Source: Siphonodentalium dalli (Eukaryota > Mollusca > Scaphopoda > Gadilida > Siphonodentaliidae). Taken from it: DNA of 64,000 bases. The stretch lies in NCBI GenBank assembly GCA_032622095.1, contig CP136068.1:130581989-130645988 (forward strand), given 5' to 3'. Shown piece after piece: positions 1-10,760 of this stretch (positions are counted from its first letter, which is position 1; each line of letters begins with the position of its first letter). A model generated the notes under the pieces. The model saw nothing but the letters and a program-made list of their open reading frames with translations, searched no databases and was not told the DNA's origin. Both the position numbers and the translations under genes were made by a program.

Positions 1-473
1 TTGACACAGCAATCTGATGCAGATTCTATAAGCTTGTCTAGCTCATATATTGGCTATATATCGTAGTTTGGTCTATGGTATCAATAACAAAATGCAGGTT
101 TCAGTACCGTATGCTCACTATATTGTGACACCAGATACAGACCATACGCAATACTATAGTTTAATGATTGTATGTGGAATTAAGATCATAGTATGTCTAA
201 AAAATATAATTTTGCGTTCTAGCTCCAATACTTTTGGACAGACTGGCATCATACTCATCGGAGTGCATGACTAAAAGCAGACAATAATAATAATAATATT
301 TAATAATAACAAGTGCAGCGCCAATCGTGGAATATGCCCCCGATGCTCAGTTTAGAGAGTGGGCAATGGATGAAATTCTTGTTATTTTCGATATCCAAGT
401 GGGTTTCCTTTCCCCTTAAACTGGGCTATTAGTACACAAAAGCAAAACCAAATTCGATGGTCCATGCTCATGC
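1..473. other. No gene seen
   Basis: AT-rich sequence with no coding region I can support. A short (AAT)n tract lies near 285-308. Confidence 0.5.
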
Positions 474-1065
474 TACAACCTGAAATGTTCATACAGAGAC
501 AAAATTAAGAAATTCCCAAGTCAATTAAGGGCTGTAACTCTAGTAAAAATAAATGGGCGAAACATGTAGTAAGTCAGTAGCCTTTCCCCCGAGCTGCACT
601 AACAACATAACAGAGCACAACTGAATCAGAAGATACTCGCCAAAGTTACAAGCTGAAATGTTCTTTCGGGCACAAAATTCATAAATTTCCAAGTCAAACA
701 ATGGCCATAACTCTGGTTAAAATTAATGGACGATATGTGGACATCCGTCCCCACCCTGTACTATCACCAGGTTAAAGAACACCGACATCCAATAATAAAC
801 ACATACACAGCATAATATTTGATATAGATGCGTTGACTCGTTTTGCACCAAGTCCAGCAAAGAGCGTAACTATGGAAAAAAGTGCGGACAAAACCTGCAA
901 TATTGGAGACCATTTACACAATGCTGGTCTACCCGCATACCAAAGGACATCCAAACTGGACTGTCGATACTTAAGCTGTGTTGTGAACTGTAAATTGTTT
1001 TGTGCCTTTTACACTGATTCCAGAAAAGGGCCATAACTCTGTGGGGAAAAGTGCGGACAAAACAT
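474..1065 (+). repeat. Diverged tandem repeat with 'cataactc' motifs
   Basis: Two related ~120-bp blocks (about 474-590 and 648-765) share 'ctgaaatgttc', 'cacaaaatt', 'aatttccaagtcaa' and a '(t)aactctggtaaaa'-like tail. Two later pieces (864-895 and 1027-1065) share 'aaaagtgcggacaaaac' and 'gggccataactctg'. This looks like an old dispersed repeat with internal tandem units. Open frames across it do not resemble any protein I know. Confidence 0.55.
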
Positions 1066-2129
1066 GCACTAGATCCGCAAATGTCATCGACAATGTTGTC
1101 ACTTGAGCCACGTATTTATGTTCAAACTGTCAAGGCGGTTCTGTCACTTAGCAAACTACGGAAAGCCAATCGTTTCACTAACAACTGTGTTGTTTCCACT
1201 AATGACATATCAGGATTAAGAGAGTAAGTAGATTGCGCTAGGTGAAGTCTCGACCCGATATACGTATTATAATATCGACAAACGTACTAGTATATCGTGG
1301 GATTAAATCATGACCATGGCGTCACCCCATTGTCACCGCATCATAGTTATTTCACTGTGAACGATTTCATTTTATATATATGACTTGTGTTTATATATCC
1401 ATGCATGATACCTTACTATATGCATGTATATATACTACATGAGGTTGGCGCGGGTTCTAATCCAGACACGGGCTAAAATCGGGACCGCTTTTCTAACTTG
1501 ATCTGACTTGAGGAACATCTCAATGTGCCATTCCGATCGATACATGCCCATTTCGATAATACATGAGAATTTGCTTCCTGAAGCAAGCACATTTTATATG
1601 AACACTCATACTGAGTCCGTGCCTCGATAAGTCTCATATACAATGATTGTCAAGTATAATGGCGCTCTGACTGACAACTGGAGTTAATGGATATTCATTA
1701 TGTTTTTAGGACAGGCGCCGAAGGCTCCTTACTGCGCTTGCGCAGTGGTGTCATCCTCTATTGTTCTCGCTTTTCGCTTTTCGTGGATTACGTCCCTTTG
1801 ACTCTCCTCGACGTCGTATATTCTCGCAAGAGTTCGTAGGTACACACTAAATCGTGTATCCCAGTGGCGGTTATTACCAGCTTTGTAGAAGTATAACTGA
1901 ATGATTTAATCTTACTAGACAAATGTGTATACAAATAACCATTGCATAATACCAAATTCGAATAACACCAATTCTAATTGGACCGCTCCGATGAAACGAC
2001 ACTGAAATTCAACGAAGAACAAAGCGTTCCGATTCTTAATCCACTATTCATTTGAAAATGAATACGCGTTGGAACGGGAAACGTGCATAAACAAATTTAA
2101 ATATTTTCGTAAATGTCTAAAATGTTTGT
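1066..2129. other. No gene seen
   Basis: Apart from the palindrome at 1731 and a tRNA B-box-like string at 1452-1462, I see nothing that supports a gene or a named repeat. Confidence 0.4.
1731..1746. promoter_or_regulatory. NRF-1-like palindrome
   Basis: ACTGCGCTTGCGCAGT is a 7-bp inverted repeat around TT and fits the (T/C)GCGCxxGCGC core bound by NRF-1 in animals. It sits at the start of a locally GC-richer, pyrimidine-rich stretch (1700-1850), which could be a promoter or 5' end. No downstream coding exon could be tied to it, so the role is only suggested. Confidence 0.25.
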
Positions 2130-3063
2130 CATATCACTAAATAAACTTTTCTTTAGTTTGGTAGGCCTAAATTAGTAAAAGCACGTTCACGCTTTATATT
2201 AAACTGTCAGGTGACGTAATATGTTGGCACGCACATTCACCCGCGAAAGTGATTGATGTTTATCCAGCGACATAGCACACTAAGCAAATCGCATTTTTAA
2301 AACTCCAGAAGAGTGTGTAATATTTTCCTACAAAAATTGTATCTGATTCTAGTTAAGAACACGAGGACCAATATACGCCAGAAAAATGCACATATGGTTG
2401 CCATTGTAAACATATAATATCAATATGTATACTCTATCATTTATCTATACTCTAGTAATAGTAGTATGCTGGGGATCCGAAAAGACAGACCGCCAGATCA
2501 TTTAGAAATTTAAATAATTAATAGGGTCCACGTATATACGTAGTCGTACGGTGTACCAAAGAGATTACATATTATAATTATAGAAACAAAACGAGACTGG
2601 GGTAAAGCTATGGTGATCATCCTTGCAATTCATGAGACAAAAAAAACCACTGCAGATCAGATTATTTATTTTGAAAATATATCATAAAAATTATCACCCA
2701 GAATGGGTTTCTCAATGGCCCGTCCCATGTAGGTATACGCTATACAGTAGCTACATTATTGCAATTGTAATTTAATTTAATTTAATTGTTGGAGGGGCAA
2801 ACACAATTTTTGGAATGTCCAACCCATGTGTGGGGGTACTTGTAACTCAAATTTCACCCAACTTGAGAATGGGCCAGTCTAAAAAATCATATATTCATGC
2901 AAAATGTTTGGTCATTAATTTAAATCTTGACATTCATATAAGTCATCGCATAGATTTCTGCATAGTGCAGTCGTCGTCCATTTTACATGGAGTTCAATGC
3001 CATAATGTCTTGTATAGAGCCTCTTCCCTCTCGGTTGGGTGTCTGACTTCAAATTCCAGGCAT
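2130..3063 (+). repeat. Dispersed repeat, related to 34,965-35,760
   Basis: Two blocks align in the same order with the 35-kb copy. One begins 'actaaataaacttttctttagttt' and runs to 'gcgacatagcacac'. The other holds 'cttgagaatgggccagt', 'cattcatataagtca' and 'acatggagttcaatgccataat'. Both copies are diverged, so the family is old. About 160 bp (2518-2654 plus flank) inside this copy is a later insertion, absent from the 35-kb copy and duplicated at 3111. Confidence 0.6.
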
Positions 3064-3067
3064 TGAA

Positions 3068-3103
3068 TTAATAGGGTCCACGTATATACGTAGACCCTAT
3101 TAA
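3068..3103. repeat. 36-nt near-perfect palindrome
   Basis: TTAATAGGGTC...GACCCTATTAA around a CACGTATATACGTAG centre, with one mismatched pair. The half-site 'ttaatagggtccacgtatatacgtag' recurs at 2518 and 3111, where it starts a 137-bp duplicated block. It may be the terminus of a small mobile element or a hairpin at a breakpoint. Confidence 0.7.
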
Positions 3104-3110
3104 ATTGTAA

Positions 3111-3622
3111 TTAATAGGGTCCACGTATATACGTAGTCGTACGGTGTACCAAAGAGATTACATATTATAATTATAGAAACAAAACGAGACTGGGGTAAAG
3201 CTATGGTGATCATCCTTGCAATTCATGAGACAAAAAAAACCACTGCACCATGAACAGGAAGTTTGATGTCCTGACCTCATTGCTGTCAGACAGGAAAATT
3301 ATACCACAGCCCCACACACCTCCTCTAAGTCTAAGTTCGCATATTAGCACAGAGCATCTGGAGGCAATACGATATTGACGTAATATGTTGGCACGCACAT
3401 TCACCCGCGAAAGTGATTGATGTTTATCCAGCGACACCATTTGGGCTAGCTGACACCATGAACAGGAAGTTTGATGTCCTGACCTCATTGCTGTCAGACA
3501 GGAAAATTATACCACAGCCCCACACACCTCCTCTAAGTCGGTGTTGCATGGCTTAACAGCAAACTCTACATAGTATGCCTGGACAGTGACACACCAACAA
3601 GCATTCGACACCTTGATAGGTA
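3111..3622 (+). repeat. Mosaic of near-identical duplications
   Basis: This ~510-bp stretch is a patchwork of pieces also found elsewhere in the window. 3111-3247 matches 2518-2654; 3247-3376 matches about 4354-4483; 3377-3436 matches 2213-2272; about 3437-3538 matches about 4337-4435; 3539-3622 matches about 4575-4658. The pieces abut with little or no spacer. Identity looks close to complete, so the rearrangement is recent relative to the surrounding repeats. Confidence 0.75.
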
Positions 3623-4331
3623 AAAAATGCGATTTGCTTACTGCTACAATTTCTCGAATCTAAGCATACCACTTGCACCAATCAAACATTCAATTTAAAA
3701 TTATGTTGTGGAATGGAACATGCGCCACAGAACGCACCGCGGCAACTTTGCTGCTGTGTTAGTCAATGGGACACGGCAGGTATGACAGCCTCGAGCCGAA
3801 GCGCTCTCTGGCGACGGGAACAGGAAGTGACGTCTGGAGGTCACTTAGAAGTCTGACCTGATCAACACAAAGCTGATTATTCTGTTTCTAGCATATTATG
3901 CCTCCAATTCACATAATGTGAGGTAAATATAGTACAAATGTGTTTATAAGCTATATAACACATTATACACACTACGTTGGTGTTCGAAGTAAAGAAAGTC
4001 GCATGAGAAGTGAAAATGACATTGGCCAAACAATCACTGGCAGTTATTTTCAAAATTATCACACCAGCTGACCTAATATTGACAATCGGTATCCATGGAA
4101 GCCAATATTGCAATGCATCACCACGGCATCATGGAGATATATGCATTTTGTGGTCAGAGTTAAGAGTGATTATCTGTAAAAGTTTTGTTCCCGGTGGTTA
4201 TCGCTATTGCGCTACAGAGTAGTTCTCGGTATTCATGAGACCGTCATTGGATTTGTGACCACAGTCGTTATCGATATTGTGATATAGGGGTTCAACTGGT
4301 ATTTCTTAGACCGTCATTGTATTTGTGTCCA
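3623..4331. other. No gene seen
   Basis: I see no supportable gene. 4205-4330 has a weak internal repeat ('atgagaccgtcattg.atttgtg.ccaca' appears twice, ~85 bp apart). Confidence 0.4.
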
Positions 4332-4660
4332 CAACATTTGGGCTAGCTGACACCATGAACAGGAAGTTTGATGTCCTGACCTCATTGCTGTCAGACAGGA
4401 AAATTATACCACAGCCCCACACACCTCCTCTAAGTCTAAGTTCGCATATTAGCACAGAGCATCTGGAGGCAATACGATATTGGCCAACACCTGCCAACAA
4501 GAAGGCCCCATCCAGTCTTGTTTGGGTTCCTAAACTACCACAGAGATTCCATACCAAGATGCTGAGACTGTATCGGTGTTGCATGGCTTAACAGCAAACT
4601 CTACATAGTATGCCTGGACAGTGACACACCAACAAGCATTCGACACCTTGATAGGTAAGG
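4332..4660 (+). repeat. Source block of the 3.2-3.6 kb duplications
   Basis: This continuous block contains, uninterrupted, the pieces that appear shuffled at 3247-3376, 3437-3538 and 3539-3622. It is open for about 88 codons on the plus strand and 92 on the minus strand. I do not recognise either product, and the double openness makes both suspect. It ends directly before the gypsy remnant. Confidence 0.6.
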
Positions 4661-4699
4661 TGGTTAGTTTGGTATCTCTAGTGTGCCCGTGTCCGGAAG

Positions 4700-6216
4700 A
4701 TTAACTTGTCTTGGATGTCGATACCTCTGATATTTCGATCGGCGCAGAGTTATCCCAGATACAAGAAAATGACGAGAAACCAATAAGCTTCGCGAGCCGC
4801 AAATAACTCCTGGTGATTGTGACATTTGTTAGACAGATTAGGATATAACTACTGGGACGACAATTTATCATTCGCACAGATCATCACAGTGTGACATGGC
4901 TCATGAGATTCAAAACTATACAAGGTCAACTTGCAAGATGGATCGAAGAGCTGGTACTGTATAATATTGTTATCCAACATCCAAGGCCTGGCAAGCTCCA
5001 CATAAATTCAGACTCACTGTCAAGAATTCCAGATGAAATAGAGCAATGTAATTGCTATTTCGCGGGCTGCAAATGATGCAAATTATACATCAGAGCACAG
5101 CAACGGTTGGGAAGGCTTGAAACAGATGTTGATGGTGTTGTGCCAATAGCTCTTCGCAATCTTAACTGTGGCCCAGATACAGAACCTGTCCACTGGATGG
5201 ATTGCACTAGTGATGAAGAACTTATGTCAGCTCAACAAGCAGTTATTTCTAAACTCATGATCTGCCTGGCACATAACCTGGCCAGTGCCGCCGTGAACCA
5301 CTGGAAGCTAGATCATACCCAAATGCAAAAGATTGACAATATTCTCTTTTATTGTTGGACTGAAGATGACAAGTCCAGATTATTACTAATGGTGCCAAAG
5401 AAATTGACTTCTGCGGTATTACACCGCTTCCATGCTGCAAACTATGGAGGCCATTTTGGGATCCACAAACAAACAACAATTCATCTGGACAGGATATCCC
5501 AAGATTGCGAAGTTATTGCCGAAGCCTGTACCGAGTGCAATCAAACCAAGCGGACCAACAGGACGGCTAAGACATGACAGATGAGATGAGATGGAGAGGG
5601 CACACACATACATGCTTTGTCCATTGATAGAAACTAAGAGGGGACACATATGTGTTGATGCTGGTCGACCAATTAACCAAGTGGCTTGATAGCTTCCCTT
5701 TGCCTAGTCATAATGCAGACCTAATTTCCAGGACACTAGTTGAGAAATTCATTTCATGATTTGGATGCCCTTTGAAGATCCATAGTGACCAAGGCAACCT
5801 ATTTCATCAAATGTGTGACATTCTCGAGGTTAGAAAGATACGAACAACGCCCTTTCATTCCTGCTCAAACGGACACGTTGATATGTACAACAGGTTGGTC
5901 CTACAGTTCATATGGTGTGCAATAGGAGGAATGCATATTGAATGGGATTCGTGCTACTGTAAACAGACAGACAGGATTCACACCTAATTTCATGATGCAG
6001 ATAACTTTTACAGCCAATAAACCTGATGCTTGAAGACTCCCACTCAACACATGCACCATTTGAACAAGTCTCTTCCGGAAGTCCACAATATAGCCAGAGA
6101 AAGTTTGAAGGAAGCACAGAAACGACAAAAGCGAGACTATGACTCAACGCTTAACAGTAACTATTTCTGGTTAGGGGATGTCATTTACTTAGCCAATTCA
6201 TTGACCAAAGTGGTCA
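4700..6216 (+). pseudogene. Ty3/gypsy pol remnant (RNase H to integrase)
   Basis: Order and motifs fit the second half of a gypsy-type polyprotein. RNase H occupies about 4700-5075, with 'LDVDTSD' at its start, 'FASRK', then 'FIIRTDHHSVTWL'; two stops and a gap follow FASRK, where the helix region is lost. 5107-5577 is the linker plus the H2C2 integrase zinc domain ('LHRFHAANYGGHFGIHKQ' ... 'CTEC'). About 5655-5960 is the integrase core, with the first Asp in 'MLVDQLTKW', the second in 'HSDQG', and 'NGHVDMYNR', where the expected catalytic Glu reads Asp. A TGA interrupts the core at about 5757. 6054-6216 resembles the integrase tail ('QKRQKRDYD'). I see no reverse transcriptase, gag or LTRs. 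This is a dead fragment. Confidence 0.88.
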
Positions 6217-6539
6217 TGTTCTCTGTAATTATGTCTTTTAAGGCCAAGAATATCAACACTTTCTCTGCCGGAATAAATGTTTCCGTATATGACGTCGAAA
6301 AAGCTTTGTCAGATAATTTATGGCGGTACGAAATGTATTGTTCCAGGTGACTATCCATAAACGCAGCAGAGCAAGGGAGACTATTAGGACACTAGGTCAT
6401 AGTTTTTGTCATGCCGTATAGAGTTATCTGACTTGGGCCACTCACTAATATATCACACCGTCTCAAATACTAAATGGTTTTATGTATGTATTATGCTAGA
6501 TTTATTGTCGACGTCACCGTCATCAGCTAAATTAATGTC
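6217..6539. other. Unassigned, open frame continues from gypsy tail
   Basis: The frame of the integrase tail stays open to 6350 ('FSAGINVSVYDVEKAL'), but this part no longer resembles integrase. It may be the edge of another retroelement. The rest shows nothing. Confidence 0.3.
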
Positions 6540-6549
6540 ATGGTCAGCA

Positions 6550-6860
6550 TTCGAAAGTATTTGATTCTTTTATGTTTATTCAAACTTTTGTTTACAGCAT
6601 ACAATAATGGACATGTACAACGTCACGTTATAAACTCTTTGGCATTCACCCAACACAGTCCTCGTCTCTTTCTGGGAAGCTTATTCACAACAGGTCTGGT
6701 TAGCACCATTATTTCTATAGGAACTTGGAACGCGACTGGAATAATGTCGTCGGCTTCCTACCTCAACTACTTTCTCCTGGGTCAGAACTTAGCTAGTTGC
6801 GGCATACGCGAGCACTGGTTTGCAACAGAAAGATATCCATTTAGTAGAGTAGATTGGTAA
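6550..6860 (+). pseudogene. Non-LTR retrotransposon endonuclease N-terminus
   Basis: The plus-strand frame contains 'IGTWNATGIMSSASYL' followed by 'GQNLASCGIREHWF'. This matches the start of the APE-type endonuclease of LINE-like elements: the conserved Trp-Asn of the first strand, then a serine-rich helix, then the 'cGIsEHW' strand holding a metal-binding Glu. The preceding hydrophobic 'ILLCLFKLLFTAY' and 'RHVINSLAF' suggest it begins inside an ORF2. The frame ends at 6858, next to the end of the large palindrome, so the rest of the endonuclease and all of the reverse transcriptase are missing. I read it as a truncated piece, possibly cut by the neighbouring foldback insertion. Confidence 0.6.
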
Positions 6861-7499
6861 AAGAATTGTTCACTTTGTGACTAAAGCATATGTACATATT
6901 CACATATCAATTGATATTAGATATGGAGCCACGCTGAAATTTTACTTTAACCCATATTTCAAGGGGGTTTCTGAATTTAAAGAGCGTTTAGTGATTATAT
7001 AATTTATTAAATGTCACAATTAATCTTACCATGGAATCTGCGATTTAAAATTAGGAATATACAGTTTTTGGTGTTTGCTGTTTGTTTTTATCCGCCTTAT
7101 ATGCGTCACAATGATAACTATCTATGGTGTTTATTGTTTTGATCCGTCTTAAATGCCTCACATTGATGTGTTTTTAGAAAAACATACTCAAGCTGGCTTG
7201 CAAAATGTCCACAAAATTTGGTAGAAAAGTTGATATTTTCAAATATATCCCGGACATTATTCTCTGCTCTTCTGTATGCCATTTAGAAAGTCAAACAATG
7301 CGATTAGTGAAAAACTGCTTAATAACATCAAATTCTGGGCCATTGGCATCAATATTGATTGACTAATGTCATGAACACCGTTACCTCCAGTGTGCATATA
7401 AAAGGCCACCATGATGAAGAACTCTCTGACATTACCTCCCAATCGATTAACATATGCTTGAGTTAGTATGGAAAGTGATAGCCACCAAACTTGTGACCA

Positions 7500-8530
7500 A
7501 AGGTCCAACTGTACTGCTCACCCATGACAATGCAATCATGTTATTTATACATGAACACCACACAAATGACCATGTAGCCATTCCCTTTATACGCATACAC
7601 TTCACCCATGACCATACAACCACAATTGGGTTTACCTGTAAACCACACACATGACTACATATACATGCGTCATCATTCAATTACACCATGTGTACTCCTA
7701 AACTTCACCCATGACCATATAGTTACTTCCTGTATACATATTCACCACATTCGTAATCGTACAGTCACTTCTTGTATACCTATTCGCCTCACCATTGGCC
7801 ATCTGGGTATCTATTTGCCACATTTATGGCCATATATCCACTCAAGATATACATATGCACTGGAACCATAACCGTAGAGTTACTCCGCGTATGCATATAC
7901 TCCTGACCAATGGCCATACAACCATTATATATATATATCAGTGCTCCATGCTTGAATATACTCCTCACTCAAGACAATACAGCCACAACATTCGTGGTCA
8001 TGCAGTCACTTCTTGTTTAACAATTCACGTCACCGTTGGCTTCCAATCACTCCCGGTATGCATAACGGTCACATATATGGCCATATAACCAATAAATATA
8101 TACAATGTACATACATACACACCCCACCAATGCCGATTATTGAATCACTCCAGGTATACATTGCCATACATACCTTCTATATATAGCAATACAACGTGCA
8201 TCACCTAACCATTAGCAATACAGTCACTCCCTGTTACATTTTCTTCACACCATGACCATATACCCACTCATGATATACATATACACCCACTCATTATCAT
8301 ACAGTCAATCCAGGTATAGGTATACACCTCACAAATGGATATACCAATACCCCGCACGACCATTTGTACACTCCAGATTTGCATATACACCTCGCCAATG
8401 AGCCACTCGATGTATACTCATACACCCCATCCATGACCATTCAGCCTCTCTGTATACCTATACACCAACCAATGACAATAGAGCCACGACAGAGATGCAT
8501 ATACATCACATATACAACTAGAATGCAATC
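7500..8530 (+). repeat. ~42-bp minisatellite, right arm of palindrome 1
   Basis: Degenerate units read roughly 'catgaccatacagtcactcc(a/t)tgtatacatatacacctcac'. Unit copies are heavily diverged. Several plus-strand ORFs here are by-products of the repeat. Confidence 0.8.
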
Positions 8531-8534
8531 AGAG

Positions 8535-9540
8535 AGATGCCAACGTGCGCAAAAATGTAATAAAAAAAAATTAAAAAAATAATTTCACTGTATTTGACTT
8601 AATTTATTTAATTTAATTTAATGTTAGCAAAAAAGACAATTACAATCTTCAATAATTTTATTTAGGGGATAACAGTGTGGTGTTTTGTGATTTCGGAAAG
8701 GTACATGGCGAATATGCTGTGGCAAATTTAGTTAATGGGCGACGGCGGAGCCGGAGCCCATTATCGGGTATTTGCCACAGTATATTCACCATGTACCTTT
8801 CCGAAATCACAAAACACCACACTGTTATTCCCATTATAATGCTCTTCGAACTTAAAAATGTTATTTAGACAAACAAATGGCTCGTAATTATCAACGAAAT
8901 CTGCGGCCATAGAAAACACTCAGCCAATTCACGACTTTTTATTTTAAATTTGATGCGGTAGATAAAATAGAGTCCCCCAATTACCATCGCTCTCATCGTT
9001 AAAAATACTGATAAACATGATAAAAATTGCCACCTCAAATAGAAATAAATATGCACAACAATTAGTTTCTGCATGTACCTGATGTCTTTTTCAGATGTTT
9101 ACAAATTGCGGTTTTGATTTTACGGCGATCTTGAAGTTGAATTGAAACAATGGGAAATTGTTTACTCAATGCGATGTATTTCACGCCGTGTCTGTCGCGG
9201 TTTCATGTCAAGAAATTTGGTCAAATGATATCGAGACACTGACATTGGTGGGGTATAACATTTGGTGTGGTTGTGGTGTTTTGTATTTTCCGAAAGTACA
9301 TGTATACAGGGCGAATGTACTGACTGTCAATTTTCGACAAAAGCCACATCGCTGGTTTGTTTATATAGCAACGAGCTAGTAACGGAAGTCATTGCCAAGG
9401 GCGTCAACTCTATAATCTACTCCGTAACGTCGCCGGCATGTACTGCGTAAGGGTGACGTCATGGAGTGAAATCGGTAGGGTGACACCAACGAATCTGACT
9501 GATCGCCATACTGTTGCGCGGGCGCACGTAAACATGATCA
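8535..9540. mobile_element. Insertion splitting the minisatellite
   Basis: The minisatellite of palindrome 1 stops near 8530 and resumes near 9540, so this ~1-kb block is probably a later insertion. It opens with an A-rich run and (TTTAA)n, contains a strong hairpin (8669-8831), and includes a third diverged copy of the hairpin arm ('gtggtgttttgtattttccgaaagtacatg') at about 9272-9303. Its right part (about 9380-9515) is related to 47,900-48,015. Ends and target duplication could not be defined. Confidence 0.5.
8669..8831. repeat. Long nested hairpin
   Basis: 'ataacagtgtggtgttttgt...gctgtggcaaat' (8669-8729) is matched by its inverted complement at about 8770-8831, ~57 bp with only two or three mismatches. 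Inside the loop, 'taatgggc' and 'gcccatta' form a second short stem around a GGCGGAGCCGGAG apex. The transcript would fold into a double-tiered stem-loop. Confidence 0.9.
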
Positions 9541-9960
9541 CAGGGACACTTCATATATACCCACACACCACCAATGACCATCCAGCTATACTCCAGGTAC
9601 GCAAAAGCACTTCAACAATAGTGACCGTACAGTCATTCCATGTACACCTATATATATATATATATATATATTATAATTAAGCATACAACTACTCCCTATA
9701 AATGTATACACCCAGAGGCCCACACATGGTCATACAGCCAACATATGTATACATAAACAGCTATCCATGACAATGGTCACCCACACACGACCATAGAGTC
9801 ACTCTATACATACATAAACAACACACATATGAACATACAGCTACTATCATTACACCCATACAAAACTTCATTAACCATACAAACAATCCTGGTATATATA
9901 TTCACCTCACACATGACCATACAGTCACCCCTTGTATAATTATGTACACAAAATCAAGTC
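9541..9960 (+). repeat. ~42-bp minisatellite, continuation
   Basis: Same degenerate units and same orientation as 7500-8530, interrupted by an (AT)n run at about 9650-9672. Confidence 0.7.
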
Positions 9961-10760
9961 TTTTTTTGCCAAATTGGTTGCCATTTTGGAAGCCATCTTG
10001 ATAAATTTTGTCCAAAACACATTCGTGTGACGCATTTAAGACCAATCAAAACATTAAACATCTCTGATAGCAAAGATAGTTCCATTTACTTGAATAAATG
10101 GCCCAGACCTGAAAAGTTAATTTTTGCCAATTTTAAAGTAAAGTTTGTGACAGAAAAATCCAATAATTCTGGTAATCTCATGGGCTACATTAGTAACACT
10201 TAACCAATGCTAGAATTTAAAGTATATAACAGAATAGCCAATTTTATTCATCGACAACATCTTGTAAGCGATTACATGGCATGCTGGGCCAATATTTAAC
10301 ATTTCCCAGGTTTTGGTCGCCATTTTGGCAGCCATTTTCAGAACAAGTGACAATTTTGGTTCCATTGAGTTGAAATATTGATGTTGTGCCTCACTTAGTT
10401 TGCACTATTCTGTCCATTTCTAGTTAAAATATGACTAGAATCCTACCGGTGACTTTTGGTCAAATTTCATACTGAGTTATGTAAAATATTATATTTGAAG
10501 GATCGGAAGGGAATAGGACCTCATGAATGCCACATTTCATTGCTCAAATGATAAGTTAATATGAATAAAACAAAAATAATGTCACAACTCTGAACCAGTT
10601 CCATACAGCAGAAACTAATCTAGAAGATATTAGTGAAAAAATGTCAAATGTTCCACTTACGGCTACCATTTTGACGACCATCTTGATGGGAGTTCCAATT
10701 TTACCCCAAAATTGTGGCATTATATCTCTCAAAGACATACTTACAGTATATGCCGAATTT
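9961..10760 (+). repeat. Arm module shared by both palindromes
   Basis: Aligns directly with about 15,040-15,860 and inverted with about 11,300-12,160. Landmarks are 'ggatcggaaggg..taggacc', 'cagttccatacagca', 'gatctagaagatat(t)..gtgaaaaaatgtc' and 'gccattttg.cg.ccatctt'. Divergence between copies is substantial. Confidence 0.75.

Noticed and set aside
1452-1462. GGTTCTAATCC as a tRNA or SINE B box
   Set aside because: No A box at the right distance and no cloverleaf could be drawn.
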